Part shown: positions 36,801-45,900 of the stretch, piece after piece | How the letters are laid out: each line of letters begins with the position of its first letter | How positions within the stretch are numbered: position 1 is the first letter of the stretch | Source of the DNA: Archilochus colubris | Taxonomy: Eukaryota; Chordata; Aves; Apodiformes; Trochilidae | NCBI GenBank assembly: GCA_023079485.1 | Contig: CM041103.1 | Coordinates: 10,846,503-10,910,502 of the forward strand | Reading direction: 5' to 3' | DNA length: 64,000 nt | Notes under the pieces: generated by a model | The model's input: the letters and a program-made list of their open reading frames with translations, nothing else | Databases searched by the model: none | What the model was told of the DNA's origin: nothing | Made by a program: the position numbers and the translations under genes

Positions 36801-39775
36801 AAAAAATACCTTGTTTTGGAGGGGAGAGGCCAGGGACAGAGGAGAATATGCACCAAGAACCAGGGAGGTTTCTACTGTCTTCAGTGAGGACAAACACCCC
36901 CATATATTCCTCCTCTCAGCAAGCCTCCTGCCAAAGCTCAGGTGTTCAGGCTGTCCTGGTGTCACCTGAGTGCAGGTGTGCAGGATGGCATTTTAAAGCA
37001 GAAATGTTTCTAGTTATGCTAATAGTTTAAGAATGGAAGGAAAAGACATCTCTATGCACTTGCTGCAGCCTATGAAGAGGTGCAAATGGGTTTGGTTTTG
37101 GTTTGTTCAACACAGATTGCTGTACCTTGTCAAAACAGCCCTTTCTCTTAAAAATTTTGTAAATCATTTTTCCTGCCCTTCTGCTTCAAGGAAACCAAGT
37201 GCCCCTTGAAAACAAGTGAGAGGCTTCTACTCCCCTTGGCTATTTCTGAAAATCTCATTTCTCCAGTGGGAGATTTCTACTATATGTTTCCATTTATGAG
37301 GTTTGCATTTAATAACTTCATGTGTTTGCTGTTTTATTACTTAAGCCTCTTCTCTGGGTGATCTGAAGTTGTATGAGAGCAGAATCTAACCCATTTCAGT
37401 TCCTTTTCTAGGACTGTAACTTTGTAAGAAAAAATAAAAATAAATAACTTTTCCCCCTTCCTTCTCCTCTCCCTCCCCACTCTTTTCAGCATTAACAGTA
37501 GCAAAGTTGTCCTGCGTTTTGAAAGATTTGGCTTGGGAATCCTGGAACCAAGTAATCAAAAGATATAGCATGGTGTGTAATTGTCTTGTGATAATGTTGT
37601 CTGCCTGCTTACACAAAGCATCAGAAATCTTCACTGAATCTTCCAAGCTCTGAACCTGGTGCAGCCACAGCTGAAAGCCACGCGACCATCACTCCACAGT
37701 CCCGTGCTGTTTGCAAAGTCTGAATTCTGCCTAAGCACCAGCAGTTATTTAAAGAATGTTTACATGATACTTTTGCGTGAACTATATTTTTTTAAACATA
37801 ATAAACAGTGAAGCAACTTTAACTACAGCCATTCTCAAATAGTACTGAAAAAAAGAACTATTTCTAGTTCCCGCTTGTGTCTGTGATAAACAAGAGCTAT
37901 CTTCTGCCTTCAAAGCATTTGTTCTCCCCAAGAGAAGCAGAACTGTCCTGTTCAGAATGGCAGCAGGGCCACAAGGGGCTGGAGTTCCAGAGTGTATTTT
38001 TCTTTCATTAAGGTAAAACTGATCTCTTGTTTTGTGATTTGCACAAACCACTCACTGAGCTCTGAGGTTTCAGAGCAGTGCTGGTCCAGGCTCTGGGTTA
38101 CGTGACTTAGGTTACAGCAGTACAAATCTCCTTCTCATGGGGGAGTTGCTGATGGTGCAGGCTGCCTCTCAGTTCTTTAATTGCTTTAATTCAGGAAGAT
38201 TACAACTGGGTCTAGCAGACCCGGCTCAGCCCAACAGCTCAGACTTGTTTTAAAGCTTAATTTTAAGAGAAAAGAACCACCACACACCCTCTCCAGTGTG
38301 TAATATGCACGTTATAAAGAATACATCTGATCATCACATTTAGGGTGCCAGAGGCATCATCCCCCATCCATCTTTCTCCTGCCAGCCAGGGCAGTGGGAG
38401 GCCCTCATCATACAATGAACAACCAGATCCTTTCTGTCCTTACAGTAACTGCTTTTGATGAGATAGTCCTTTAGGGCTCCCTGGAAGTCAACAAGTTTCA
38501 TTTCTCCAACAGCACTAGTATGTTACACACTCCCCTCTACACCTTTCACCTTCATTACAAGGGTTTGCCATGAGGATCACAGGGATGGGAGCTCTGAAGT
38601 CCTCCGCAGGGCTGGCAAGGTGACAAGCACTCAGTTTGGCCACCTATGGGTGGCTGACTGCTGTAGAAAATTAGGTGGCAAAAGCTGCTGAGCAGAGATC
38701 TTCTCTCCTATGTGCATGTCAGTTGTATTCTCTTAAAAGTGTTTTGACAGAGTGACTTTTTAAATATGCCTTGGATATAAAAGACTGGTTTGGTGGTAGC
38801 AAAGTGTGGCATCGTGGTACTCTGACCTCCTTCCTCTCCCCACCTTTTTTACAGTAAATGTCCCCTTCCAACTATCCTGTGTATTTTACCTACACCACTT
38901 GGGCCACTCACCTGAAACTTCTGCTCCCTTTGTGCTGCACTTCAAAGTGTGCTGAATGCCACTAGGAGACTCATCCCAGCTGAGCACTGCCCGGTGGTGC
39001 CCCACTGGGAATACTGCCCTGCTGCTCCCCTCCAGGGGCAGGAGGGGTCCCAAAACCTGCCTTTACTCATGACGTTTGGGATTCTAGTTCAACCTGACCT
39101 TGGTTTTGTGTTTAACACCCATAAATTGCTCTTGAAAGCAAACCCCAGCCTCCTGGAGCCAGTAGATCAGAGGCTCACTACTGCCTCTGAGATAATTTTT
39201 GTTCTAATCAGATGGTGTAAGACACATGGAAATCATCCAAAAGCTGTGTGGATTTGTACAGCTGTGAAGAGAGCAGAGCTCTCTGATCCCTCAACACATT
39301 GCAAACCAAGTGACAGTGTTTGGGTTGTATTGTCCTCTGGTCACCCATCTGTCCCCTGTGTGCTGGTGTCAGGGTGTGAGGCAGGGTCAGTCTGAAGTGC
39401 TGCAGAGCTGTAAATGTGAAGCTGGCTGTACAATGCTGCTACAAAAGCCACTCGTCAGTAGTGAATGTAAATGGAGTCTGTAATATGGTGAAAATGGACA
39501 CGTTTTCTTTTCAAATGTGATGTAAACTTTGTACAGTAAGAAATTTTTTTTTATATTTTCTATCAACTGAGTGTCTTCCAGAATTACTATTAAATTAATT
39601 AAAAATTGTTAGTATTAACAAGTTTCTGTATTAGTTTATGCAACCAGCAAAAAAAAAAAAAAAAAAAAAAAAAAGAAAAGAGAAAAAAAAAAAAAAGAGT
39701 GCACTCTATGCTAATGAGGTTCTGGATATGTAGGAATCTTTTCAGTGAATAAATCTTTGCTCTGGATAAATCAAG
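12728..39775 (+). CDS. KSR1: KSR1, kinase suppressor of Ras 1 (3' part of gene; exons spliced, with 3'UTR)
   Basis: KSR1 is a scaffold that holds MEK and ERK near RAF at the plasma membrane after Ras activation. Eighteen internal exons join in frame: 12728-12868, 22419-22566, 23964-24414, 24859-24863, 26297-26357, 27038-27121, 27701-27762, 27868-27974, 28262-28430, 29618-29659 (cassette), 30193-30247, 30487-30532, 30899-31278, 32175-32271, 32816-32949, 33373-33504, 33745-33880 and 34203-34336. The terminal exon starts at 35841 or 37490. The product contains, in order, the end of the CA1 region, a Ser/Pro-rich part with [12 protein letters not shown], a C1-type zinc finger, RRTESVPSD (the 14-3-3 site region of mammals), FNFP and a protein-kinase-like domain. 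The kinase ATP-lysine position is Arg (VAIRLLE), the known KSR hallmark. The first exons, including the start codon, lie upstream of the window. Total visible: 796 or 820 codons. The paralogue KSR2 is unlikely because the C-terminus and motifs fit KSR1, and because NOS2 is the neighbour as in mammals. Confidence 0.96.
12869..22418 (+). other. KSR1 intron, about 9.5 kb
   Basis: Long intron between the two CA1 exons. It contains the CR1 fragment at 17168-17260 and A runs near 16630 and 16799. A splice-bounded open stretch at 16054-16196 does not keep the KSR1 frame. Confidence 0.85.
17168..17260 (-). mobile_element. CR1 LINE 3'-end fragment
   Basis: The stretch reads agaatcatagga, then gggaagggacctcaaagacc, then ccaacccccctggcatgggc. 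This is the classic avian CR1 3'-end consensus in reverse orientation. It is short and diverged, as most CR1 copies are. It is a good sign of a bird or other sauropsid genome. Confidence 0.85.
22419..22566 (+). CDS. KSR1: KSR1 exon: CA1 region, second exon in window
   Basis: Starts phase 0 after ttctgcag and ends phase 1 before gtacag. It encodes [18 protein letters not shown] and then a [18 protein letters not shown] segment. Mammalian KSR1 has the same order ([22 protein letters not shown]). Confidence 0.95.
23964..24414 (+). CDS. KSR1: KSR1 exon: Ser/Thr/Pro-rich linker with 14-3-3-type site
   Basis: 451 nt, the largest visible KSR1 exon. It encodes a proline/serine-rich linker holding [31 protein letters not shown] and [16 protein letters not shown]. 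In mammals the TP sites are ERK targets and the SKSHES serine is phosphorylated. The first half is diverged from mammals, as expected of a disordered linker. It leaves two bases (AA) for the next codon. Confidence 0.95.
24859..24863 (+). CDS. KSR1: KSR1 5-nt microexon (GTTCG)
   Basis: The exons on either side end with AA and begin with AACTCTCC and cannot join in frame directly. A 5-nt exon preceded by a strong pyrimidine tract and tctctag and followed by gtaagag restores AAG TTC GAA, giving [15 protein letters not shown]. Mammalian KSR1 has [15 protein letters not shown] at this point, so the phase and residues support the microexon. Transcript evidence has not been seen. Confidence 0.85.
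26297..26357 (+). CDS. KSR1: KSR1 exon: start of C1 finger region
   Basis: 61 nt between ccaccag and gtaagc. It encodes [19 protein letters not shown] and ends inside the Arg codon that follows the first zinc-ligand His. Confidence 0.95.
27038..27121 (+). CDS. KSR1: KSR1 exon: C1 zinc finger, first part
   Basis: 84 nt between tatttag and gtgagc. It encodes [18 protein letters not shown] and FGVKCKYC, which supply the first four Cys of the C1-type (CA3) zinc finger. This domain takes KSR1 to the membrane; it is of the non-phorbol type in the family. Confidence 0.95.
27701..27762 (+). CDS. KSR1: KSR1 exon: C1 zinc finger, second part
   Basis: 62 nt between tctctttcag and gtgagt. It encodes [20 protein letters not shown] and so completes the His-Cys-Cys ligands of the C1 finger. 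Confidence 0.95.
27868..27974 (+). CDS. KSR1: KSR1 exon: RTESVP 14-3-3 site region
   Basis: 107 nt between ttttcag and gtacgt. It encodes [17 protein letters not shown] and [11 protein letters not shown]. In mammals the serine in RTESVP (Ser392) is phosphorylated by C-TAK1/MARK3 and binds 14-3-3, which keeps KSR1 in the cytosol. The whole motif is conserved here. Confidence 0.95.
28262..28430 (+). CDS. KSR1: KSR1 exon: Ser/Pro-rich linker with FNFP ERK-docking motif
   Basis: 169 nt between tttgaag and gtaagc. It encodes [18 protein letters not shown], a Ser/Pro run, then [14 protein letters not shown] is an FxFP (DEF) motif, the ERK docking site of KSR1. It ends with one base of a split codon. 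Confidence 0.94.
29618..29659 (+). CDS. KSR1: KSR1 42-nt cassette exon with second FxFP motif
   Basis: Encodes 14 residues ([14 protein letters not shown] counting the shared codon), matching mammalian [14 protein letters not shown]. The donor is CAG|gtgagt. The acceptor is preceded by a run of A rather than pyrimidines, with T-rich DNA only 60-90 nt upstream. Length 42 nt with equal phases on both sides means it can be skipped without a frameshift. From memory, mammalian B-KSR1 differs by a 14-residue insert here. Confidence 0.85.
30193..30247 (+). CDS. KSR1: KSR1 exon: linker before kinase domain
   Basis: 55 nt between tttcccag and gtaagt, encoding [18 protein letters not shown]. It is low in similarity to mammals but lies in the right position and phase, continuing from either the cassette exon or the exon before it. 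Confidence 0.85.
30487..30532 (+). CDS. KSR1: KSR1 exon: short acidic linker
   Basis: 46 nt between ctccttag and gtaggt, encoding [15 protein letters not shown]. Phase 2 in, phase 0 out, as needed to join the kinase exon. Sequence is weakly conserved; the call rests on splice sites and phase. Confidence 0.82.
30899..31278 (+). CDS. KSR1: KSR1 exon: acidic linker and kinase N-lobe
   Basis: 380 nt. An acidic run ([13 protein letters not shown]) leads to [20 protein letters not shown], then the glycine-rich loop [12 protein letters not shown]. The beta-3 motif is [11 protein letters not shown]: Arg replaces the ATP-binding Lys, as in all KSR1 proteins. The exon continues through the alpha-C helix ([20 protein letters not shown]) to HPPHLAIIT. 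Donor gtaagg. Confidence 0.96.
32175..32271 (+). CDS. KSR1: KSR1 exon: pseudokinase hinge and alpha-D/E
   Basis: 97 nt between tcctatag and gtaaga, encoding [20 protein letters not shown] and [13 protein letters not shown]. Nearly identical to mammals. Confidence 0.96.
32816..32949 (+). CDS. KSR1: KSR1 exon: catalytic-loop and DFG region
   Basis: 134 nt, encoding [20 protein letters not shown] and [19 protein letters not shown]. The HRD motif is HKD and the DFG is intact, both as in KSR1 of other vertebrates. Confidence 0.96.
33373..33504 (+). CDS. KSR1: KSR1 exon: activation segment and APE motif
   Basis: 132 nt between gaactcag and gtaaga, encoding [20 protein letters not shown] and [17 protein letters not shown]. 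The APE motif is intact. This face of the C-lobe contacts MEK in solved KSR-MEK structures. Confidence 0.96.
33745..33880 (+). CDS. KSR1: KSR1 exon: C-lobe alpha-F/G
   Basis: 136 nt between gttgcag and gtaagt, encoding [35 protein letters not shown] and SLGKEVN. Similar to mammals throughout. Confidence 0.96.
34203..34336 (+). CDS. KSR1: KSR1 exon: end of pseudokinase domain
   Basis: 134 nt, encoding [20 protein letters not shown] and [15 protein letters not shown], the conserved end of the kinase fold. The donor is GCTGA|gtgagt, leaving GA. If the intron is retained, the next in-frame codon is TGA at 34338-34340, ending the protein as KSAE. Confidence 0.95.
34337..37489 (+). other. KSR1 last intron, alternative in extent
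   Basis: Removed to 35840 or to 37489, depending on which terminal acceptor is used. Open frames at 34752-35300 and 35224-35436 have no recognised motif and no clear splice context. Confidence 0.75.
35841..35847 (+). CDS. KSR1: KSR1 alternative terminal coding exon, ending E-L-stop
   Basis: After the acceptor ttctctgtag the exon opens with G TTG TAG. With GA from the preceding exon this gives Glu-Leu-stop, matching the SAEL ending of human KSR1. Everything after 35847 is then 3'UTR. Confidence 0.85.
37490..37568 (+). CDS. KSR1: KSR1 alternative terminal coding exon, mouse-type C-terminus
   Basis: After the pyrimidine tract and ttttcag the exon opens C ATT AAC AGT. With GA from exon 34203-34336 this gives D, then [20 protein letters not shown] and SNQKI-stop. 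Mouse KSR1 ends with a closely similar tail ([20 protein letters not shown], from memory). Length, phase and similarity make this a true alternative end. Confidence 0.85.
37800..37805 (+). terminator. KSR1 proximal poly(A) signal candidate
   Basis: AATAAA about 230 nt after the mouse-type stop codon. An earlier AATAAA lies in an A-rich run near 37433, inside the intron or 3'UTR depending on splice form. Confidence 0.5.
39649..39697. repeat. Poly(A)/A-rich simple repeat
   Basis: A26 followed by GAAAAGAG and A14. It lies just before the distal KSR1 poly(A) signal. It may cause false priming in cDNA made with oligo(dT). Confidence 0.9.
39748..39753 (+). terminator. KSR1 distal poly(A) signal candidate
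   Basis: AATAAA followed within 20 nt by a TTTGCTCTGG stretch, with GTGG/TTTG downstream. It marks the likely longest KSR1 transcript end. Confidence 0.5.
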
Positions 39776-40819
39776 TATTATGGAATTGTGGTTTGACCTT
39801 TATCCCCCCTATCTACCCATAGTCAAATTAAACCAGGAGCAGATTTCCACAGTGAGCCACTAACACACTGCAGTGAGTAGAACACGGCAGGTTTTCAGGA
39901 TGCTCAAATCTATTTGCAATTATTCGCCTGGGGGTCTGCAGGGAGCTGGGTACCTGCCCAGCCCCTCACCAGAGAGCCCAGGAGCACCCAGAGCCCCCCA
40001 GGTCCTGCCACAACCTTTTCCCCAACAGCACAGGAAAAACTCTGCCAGCAGGATACTCCTGAGTGGAGTGACACTGCAGGGTGTTAATTAATCCCAGGAA
40101 CTTTACACTGCTGCCAGCTTTATGCTGGAAAGAACAGCAGCATTGTACTGTCCTGCAGGGAAAAGGCCAAGGTACTATAAAAGCCCAATTTTATATTTCA
40201 TCCGTCTTGATCTTTCATACGCAAACAATAAAAACCGTAAGTTGAGCTGTCCTGTCTTTCACACGGAATAAGAAATAGAATTAAAACTTGAAGAATGAGG
40301 CTTTTAAAAAAATTTAAAAAAAAACCCAAATCCTCAAGAGTAAAGGTTCTATCCCCCCATAAAACAGTTTTGCCCAGCCACAGTTATATTCCAGCAATGT
40401 CAGCCTGGCTGGAGCACCAACAACACGAGGCCACCCCAGCACAAAGGACCCAGCTGAAAGCCTAGAAACTCGTTAAGCTATGATTAACACCACACATTCT
40501 ACTCCTTCTGTCGAGATTAGATTCGTAGATTAAGAGCCTTCATACAATATTTCTCTTGTATTGATGAATTTTTATGAATTTTTTAATTTATTGAACAGAA
40601 ATTTGTGTTCTCCAAAAGACAACAAAAGCCTCCACTCCACCTTTTTTCTGAGGCAGCCAATACTCGGCTCTCATCAGGGACCAATTCAAGCAGAGACCAT
40701 TTCTAACTTCAGACAGCAGCAGCGCAACACTCAATTGCATTTTAAACCTTAAACCCAAAGGGAACCCTTCCTGTGTGGTTCAACTCTCCAGAGCAGGTGG
40801 AACACCTCCAGAACCGCCA

Positions 40820-41150
40820 CCAAATACCCCACAAACCCCCGGCCCGGCTGCCCCTGACACCCGAAGCTCCGGGCGACGCGGGCACAGCTCAGCCTCCTCC
40901 CCTCAGGGCTGGGCCTGACCGCACCCCGAGGCCGCATTTGGGCCCGGGCCTGCCAGCCCCTGCACTTCACAACAAACATTCACGGAGAACCTCTCTACCC
41001 GGCCATATTATAATACAGAATTTCAATTTTAAAAAGCAATCAAAAAAACACGTAAAAAAACCCTTCCACCTACCTGGCCGTCCTGCGCCGTGCAGCTCCT
41101 TGCAGCTCCCGCCGCGGGCTCAGCTGCCGCTCATTACCTCAGGCGGCTCA
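40820..41150. promoter_or_regulatory. GC/CpG-rich patch, possible promoter
   Basis: The stretch is much richer in CpG than its surroundings, with CCGGCCCGG-, GGGCGACGCGGGC- and CCGCCGCGGG-like runs. On the - strand two good splice donors occur, CCAG|GTAGGT (donor bases at 41072-41073) and CCTGAG|GTAATG (41136-41137). It may be the promoter and first exon of an unidentified transcript, perhaps non-coding. No protein was recognised. Confidence 0.4.
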
Positions 41151-41157
41151 GCTGCAG

Positions 41158-41437
41158 CTCCTCACAGCCACACCCTCACACAGCTCCTCACACCCTCACA
41201 GCTCCTCACAGATACCCTCACAGCTCTTTACAGCTCCTCACAGCCTCACAGTCACACCCTCACAGCTCCTCACACCCTCACAGCCACACAGTCACACCCT
41301 CACAGCTCCTCACACCCTCACAGCCACACCCTCACAGCTCCTCACAGACACACCCTCACAGCTCCTCACACCCTCACAGCTCCTCACAGACACACCCTCA
41401 CAGCTCCTCACACCCTCACACCCTCACAGCTCCTCAG
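41158..41437. repeat. Minisatellite, CTCACAGCTCCTCACACC-type units
   Basis: Tandem, imperfect units of CACAGCTCCTCACACCCT and shorter variants with CACAGACACACC or CACAGTCACACC inserts. The repeat makes long open frames rich in His/Ser/Thr/Leu on the + strand. These frames are not convincing genes. Confidence 0.9.
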
Positions 41438-42429
41438 AGCCACGTTGTTCCTTAAGAACAGGTGAAGAGCACAGCCTTGCCAGCCAGGGTGACCCACAGC
41501 TGCTCAGCCCCTCAACACACAGCCTGTGTTAATGCTGTTACACCACATCAGCTGGGCAGAAGTGTTAATGAAACAAGGCACTAATTGCTTCAGAAAGTGT
41601 TAATGTGTGATTCCCAGTCAGGTCCCATCTCAGGAACCTTTAGCCAGGAACAGTTCTCTGCCTCCAGCAGCACAACGGGAACTAACGCAGAGGCTTAAAT
41701 CCTGTTCTGGTTTGGGGCTGTAATGAACATTTTAACAACCATAGAACAGGCTATTTGATTGTCTCTGGGATTTTAAAAGGTGTATTTTGTATCTGGTTTC
41801 CTAAATGAAGTTCCAGTTCTTATCTTGAAATAGAATAATTATCCACTGACCTTAACATCTGCACTTAATCTCCCCCATTTATTTCTGCAGAAAAAGCAAT
41901 TATACACAGCTTTAGTGCTTTAATCTGCCCTGTGTTCTTGGTCTTAAATCTAAGGTTGTCCTGAAGCTCATGTGAAACACACACTGTACATACACTGTTG
42001 ACTTTTGAGCCTCAACTCCTCCAGCGGATTCCAGCTCCTAGAGACAAGGGATGATAGGAAAACCTTACCTTAAGCTTTTTTTAATTGCTCTGGTAATTTT
42101 AGAGAAAGAACTAAAAGCTGTGACATAACAGCAAGGCACAGAAAGAGCCAAAGTCAAAATACAGCTAGGGTGAGATATATTGCTCTCCTTGCTATTTTAT
42201 ATCCTTGCCATTTGCAAGTCCATCTCACAATCTATGGTGCAAATTCACACCTTCCAGGCAGTAACAAAAATGCATAATCCTGGAGGCAGGGTCCTTACTT
42301 ATGGCAGGAGTGATGGTTGGACCCAAACCCACTTCACCAGAACCTGAGAATTTACTAATTTAACCCCACCTTTTTAGTCTGAAGCCAATAGCAAAAATGG
42401 GCACTTTTAATCCAAACCAAGTTGTTTGT

Positions 42430-42988
42430 CTCAATATAAAGGCATCTTTTATTACAAACAAATCAAGTAAATCAGAGCATTACAATTCAAGAGTGCTTTT
42501 CAGCTTTCCAACCCATACTGCCATAGGGTCTGTAACAACAACAGTTCAGGTCCAAGTACCTGATTTGCACAAAGCAGAATTCAAAACTACTCCCTCCCTC
42601 ATGTATACCATCTATTTACTTGCTTTGAAGTGAAGATAATATGCACAGTAAAACAATCTGATATAAAAAAAACACAAACAGCACATTTTAAAAAAACACT
42701 CCATTCTAGCTTACATAGCACAAGCCTCTAAATTTCTCTTGTATTTACAAAAATAGCAGATTTATACTAGCATAGACAATATTAAAAAAATAATTTGTTT
42801 CTTCACTATTAAGATAATCTATTTAAAGAAGTCAGAATAAATAGTGACAAAACATAAATGTAATATTTTTCTTAATTAAGGCTGACTTAAAAGTCAAATC
42901 CTACAATCATATATATGATTTAACATGTATAAGAAACAGGACTTGACCCTTTGATTTTTTAATATAACAATACATGTGCAAGTACTGG
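42430..42988 (-). other. NOS2: NOS2 3'UTR
   Basis: AT-rich. Read on the - strand it has ATTTA pentamers at 42729-42733, 42838-42842 and 42855-42859, typical of cytokine-induced, unstable mRNAs. It also carries the palindrome AATCATATATATGATT at 42905-42920. The 3' end is inferred from the poly(A) signal. Confidence 0.65.
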
Positions 42989-45900
42989 CTAAAATCTAAG
43001 TTGATTTGTCCTTGAACTGGTGGGCTGCAAAGCTCTTACATGTCTTTTGACTTCATGTGGGAATACAGCCCCAAATATATCTTCATGGTATCGCCTTTGG
43101 CTCTGCAGAAAAAGCAAAGAAACCCAAGAGATGAATTAAATACTGCTAACTCCTCCTTCTGTAACAGTTAAGTGCCTAAAAACTCTTGCATTTGTATGAC
43201 TTGTTCTAAGAGAGGACTTTTGTTGCCCCCAACCAAAGGAACCTGTCTGAATCCCAGGTGCTCTAGGACACATTCTGTTAAACTCACTGTCCTCCATTTG
43301 GTGCAAAGAAGTCTCAAAACTCTTGATGTTTCAGACATGTTTCACAGCTAATGTCCTAGACTCAAAGGGAGACACAAATGGTAGATGGAAGCACATCATG
43401 TGTCACTTGTACACCCTAACCAAACAAAAACTGCATTTTAAATCATGGTGGGTGAACTGAGCTGATCACTGGAAGCTTTTTCCTTGTACATCCTACTGAA
43501 AAGAAGGTCATGGCAGCCTGCAAGATCCCGTGTGTGACTTTGAAGACTTCTGTTACCTCTGCTGGAACACTTTCTGACTGGAAAGAATGCCTTGCACCTC
43601 ACAGCATACCTTTAGCTGGAAGAAATACTCCTCTGTCTGCTGTTCACTGAGGTTCAGTTTTTTTGCAAGAATCCCTTTCAAAGTCTGAGCGACGTCCCTG
43701 GCCATGCGCACATCTCCACAGATGTAGAGGTGCCCTTCCTCCTTGTTCAAAATGTTGCACACTTTGGTCTCCAACTTGCTCTGAAGAATGTCTTGAACAT
43801 AGACCTTAGAAACAGAAAAGGGATCATTAGGCAAGGTTTCTTAAACACTGCTTTGGCTACTGAATTATCTAAACTCGATGTGGGTCTATGTAGTAGAGCT
43901 GCAAATGCTCTGTCCATGCCAGATGTGTTGAAGGAGTGGAGCTTTTTGTCCTGGCTCACAACACACTGAGGCAAAACGCTCACAGTTTTGTTAAGAACAT
44001 CGTTAAACAGAGCCCAAATCTTAACCCAAGGGAGCATTCTGAAAGGAGGCAACCCTTCAAGAGTGAAGGAGCCTTACTTTGGCTTGGCCAGGTTGTCTGG
44101 AGTAAGCTGTATAGACTTCTTTCAGGACTCCTTTCCTCCTCATTTCCTCAGTTTCTTCTTTGTAGATGTGATCCATGTCTGACTGCCGGCAGCCGAACAA
44201 CAGTATCATGTCACCACCCTTGATCCCTGAAACCAACATTGAAAAGTTTGTTATCTTTAGACAAAAATCAAGCAGCTGTCTGTAAAGCTACTTTCTAATG
44301 AAGATCTGAGAAGGGCAGTGTGTGTGCCTGGGAAGACAAACTCTCTGGGTTTTACTTGGCTGGTGTTTCTGGTTGTCCCCAGAGATGCTGTTTGGAGCAC
44401 TAGGGATGTCTTCTGCTGCTGGATGAGTTATGTCCTTCCCCTGGTGCCAGTCCCCATCAGTACCTTTCTTTTCCAAGTCATAGAGACGTTGCTGCCAGAA
44501 ACTTCTGAAGGGAGCAATTCCTGTTCCTGGGCCGATCAGAATGCAGGGCTTGGCTGGCTCCTCTGGGAGCTGGAATCCCTCAGCACTACAATGCAAAAAC
44601 ACATCACTGGGGTAATTGGCTTACGACCAACTTTTCATTGTCAGTTTCCAGAATGATTCTGAGCAGCAGAGCCTAAGTTACCAATTTTAAAACAGTAATG
44701 GGCTTCAGCAATGGTTGCTCCTTGTTTCCTTAGCTCTACTTGAGCCACAGTGGATATGCTGACAGTGGGGATGCTGTCCTATGAATAGAATTCTATCACA
44801 CTCTTCTAATGATTTCTGATTTTACTCAAAATAAGACATAGTAAAGGGTCTCATCTCTGGAAGGAGAGGGAGCTCCCTCTTTTCTCCAACTCAGATATAT
44901 TCCTATTCCAACTGGCAGTCACCAGTCACTTAAAAATAATTTGTGAACAACAACAACAACAAAACACTAAGGAAACTGAAATAAACTGCTGGGGTTTAAA
45001 TTTTTTTTTTCTTTTTTTCTCTGCCTCACACTCACCTCCGTATAAAGCATGGAACTGTTTCATTGATAGCTACTGTATTCAGCCATGTGCTGCAGACTCC
45101 ATGGTGCAGAGGCCCTTCTCCATCTAATTAGATCAGAGGAAAACATCTGTCAGAATTCAAAAGCTCTGTTTCTAAAAAAAGCAGTTTATACTTCAAATTA
45201 TGTTTTTAAAGTGTATATCTATAAAATATTTACAAAACAAGGCTAAACTGATGATGCTTCAGGATCTTATTAAATCCTGACACAGTCTGAACAGCTGCAG
45301 GGCAATACACTCTTCTGCACGTGTCACAATACAAGCTTTTTGTTAAAGATATGCTTCATGACAGACAGCAGACAGGTTCTTTCTGAACCACAGTGCAGCC
45401 TAAGCATCATTTAATTAAGAGAAAAATTAAAACAACAGTTCATTACCTCTAGTCCTGTAGTTTACAACTGCAACTGTCAGATGAATCTCCCTGGGTGTCA
45501 TGTCACAGGAGGAACTGACAGAATAGTACCTGGGCTTTAGAAATGGTAGCTGAGTCAGTAAGAAAGCTGTGGAGACCTCAGCAGAAGGAAACTCCTCCAG
45601 GACCTCCAGGATATTTGGGCTGTTGTAAAACTTCCATTTATTGTACTCTTCTGTGCTCTAAAAGGCAAAGGGCACCATCACAATGTTACCAGCTCATGTC
45701 CAATTCAGGAGATCAGGGATATTTAAGTGTCATTATAAATAACATTCCTGCTTTACATTCAATTCAACATGCAGGCAAATGAATGGAAACTTCTCAGAAC
45801 TCTGCTTAGACCTATACAGAGGTTTCCTAAAAACAGTTGAATTTTTGAAAACAGAAGTAAGAATACCTGCTATAATTTTCTCAGATACCAGCTCTCTCAG

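Larger units (their letters stand above)
35848..39775 (+). other. KSR1: KSR1 3'UTR (probable extent)
   Basis: No further coding exon is seen after 37568. AATAAA signals occur at 37800-37805 and 39748-39753, so short and long 3'UTRs are possible. The stretch 39400-39640 is AT-rich and ends in A26 (39649-39674). The exact cleavage point needs transcript data. Confidence 0.6.
39776..42429. other. KSR1-NOS2 intergenic region
   Basis: Lies between the convergent gene ends. It holds a GC/CpG-rich patch (40820-41150) and a minisatellite (41158-41437). In mammals LGALS9 lies between KSR1 and NOS2. I saw no galectin motif here. Confidence 0.7.

Noticed and set aside
40773..41465. 230-codon frame on the + strand
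   Set aside because: The second half is translation of the minisatellite and the first half is the CpG patch. No domain is recognisable.
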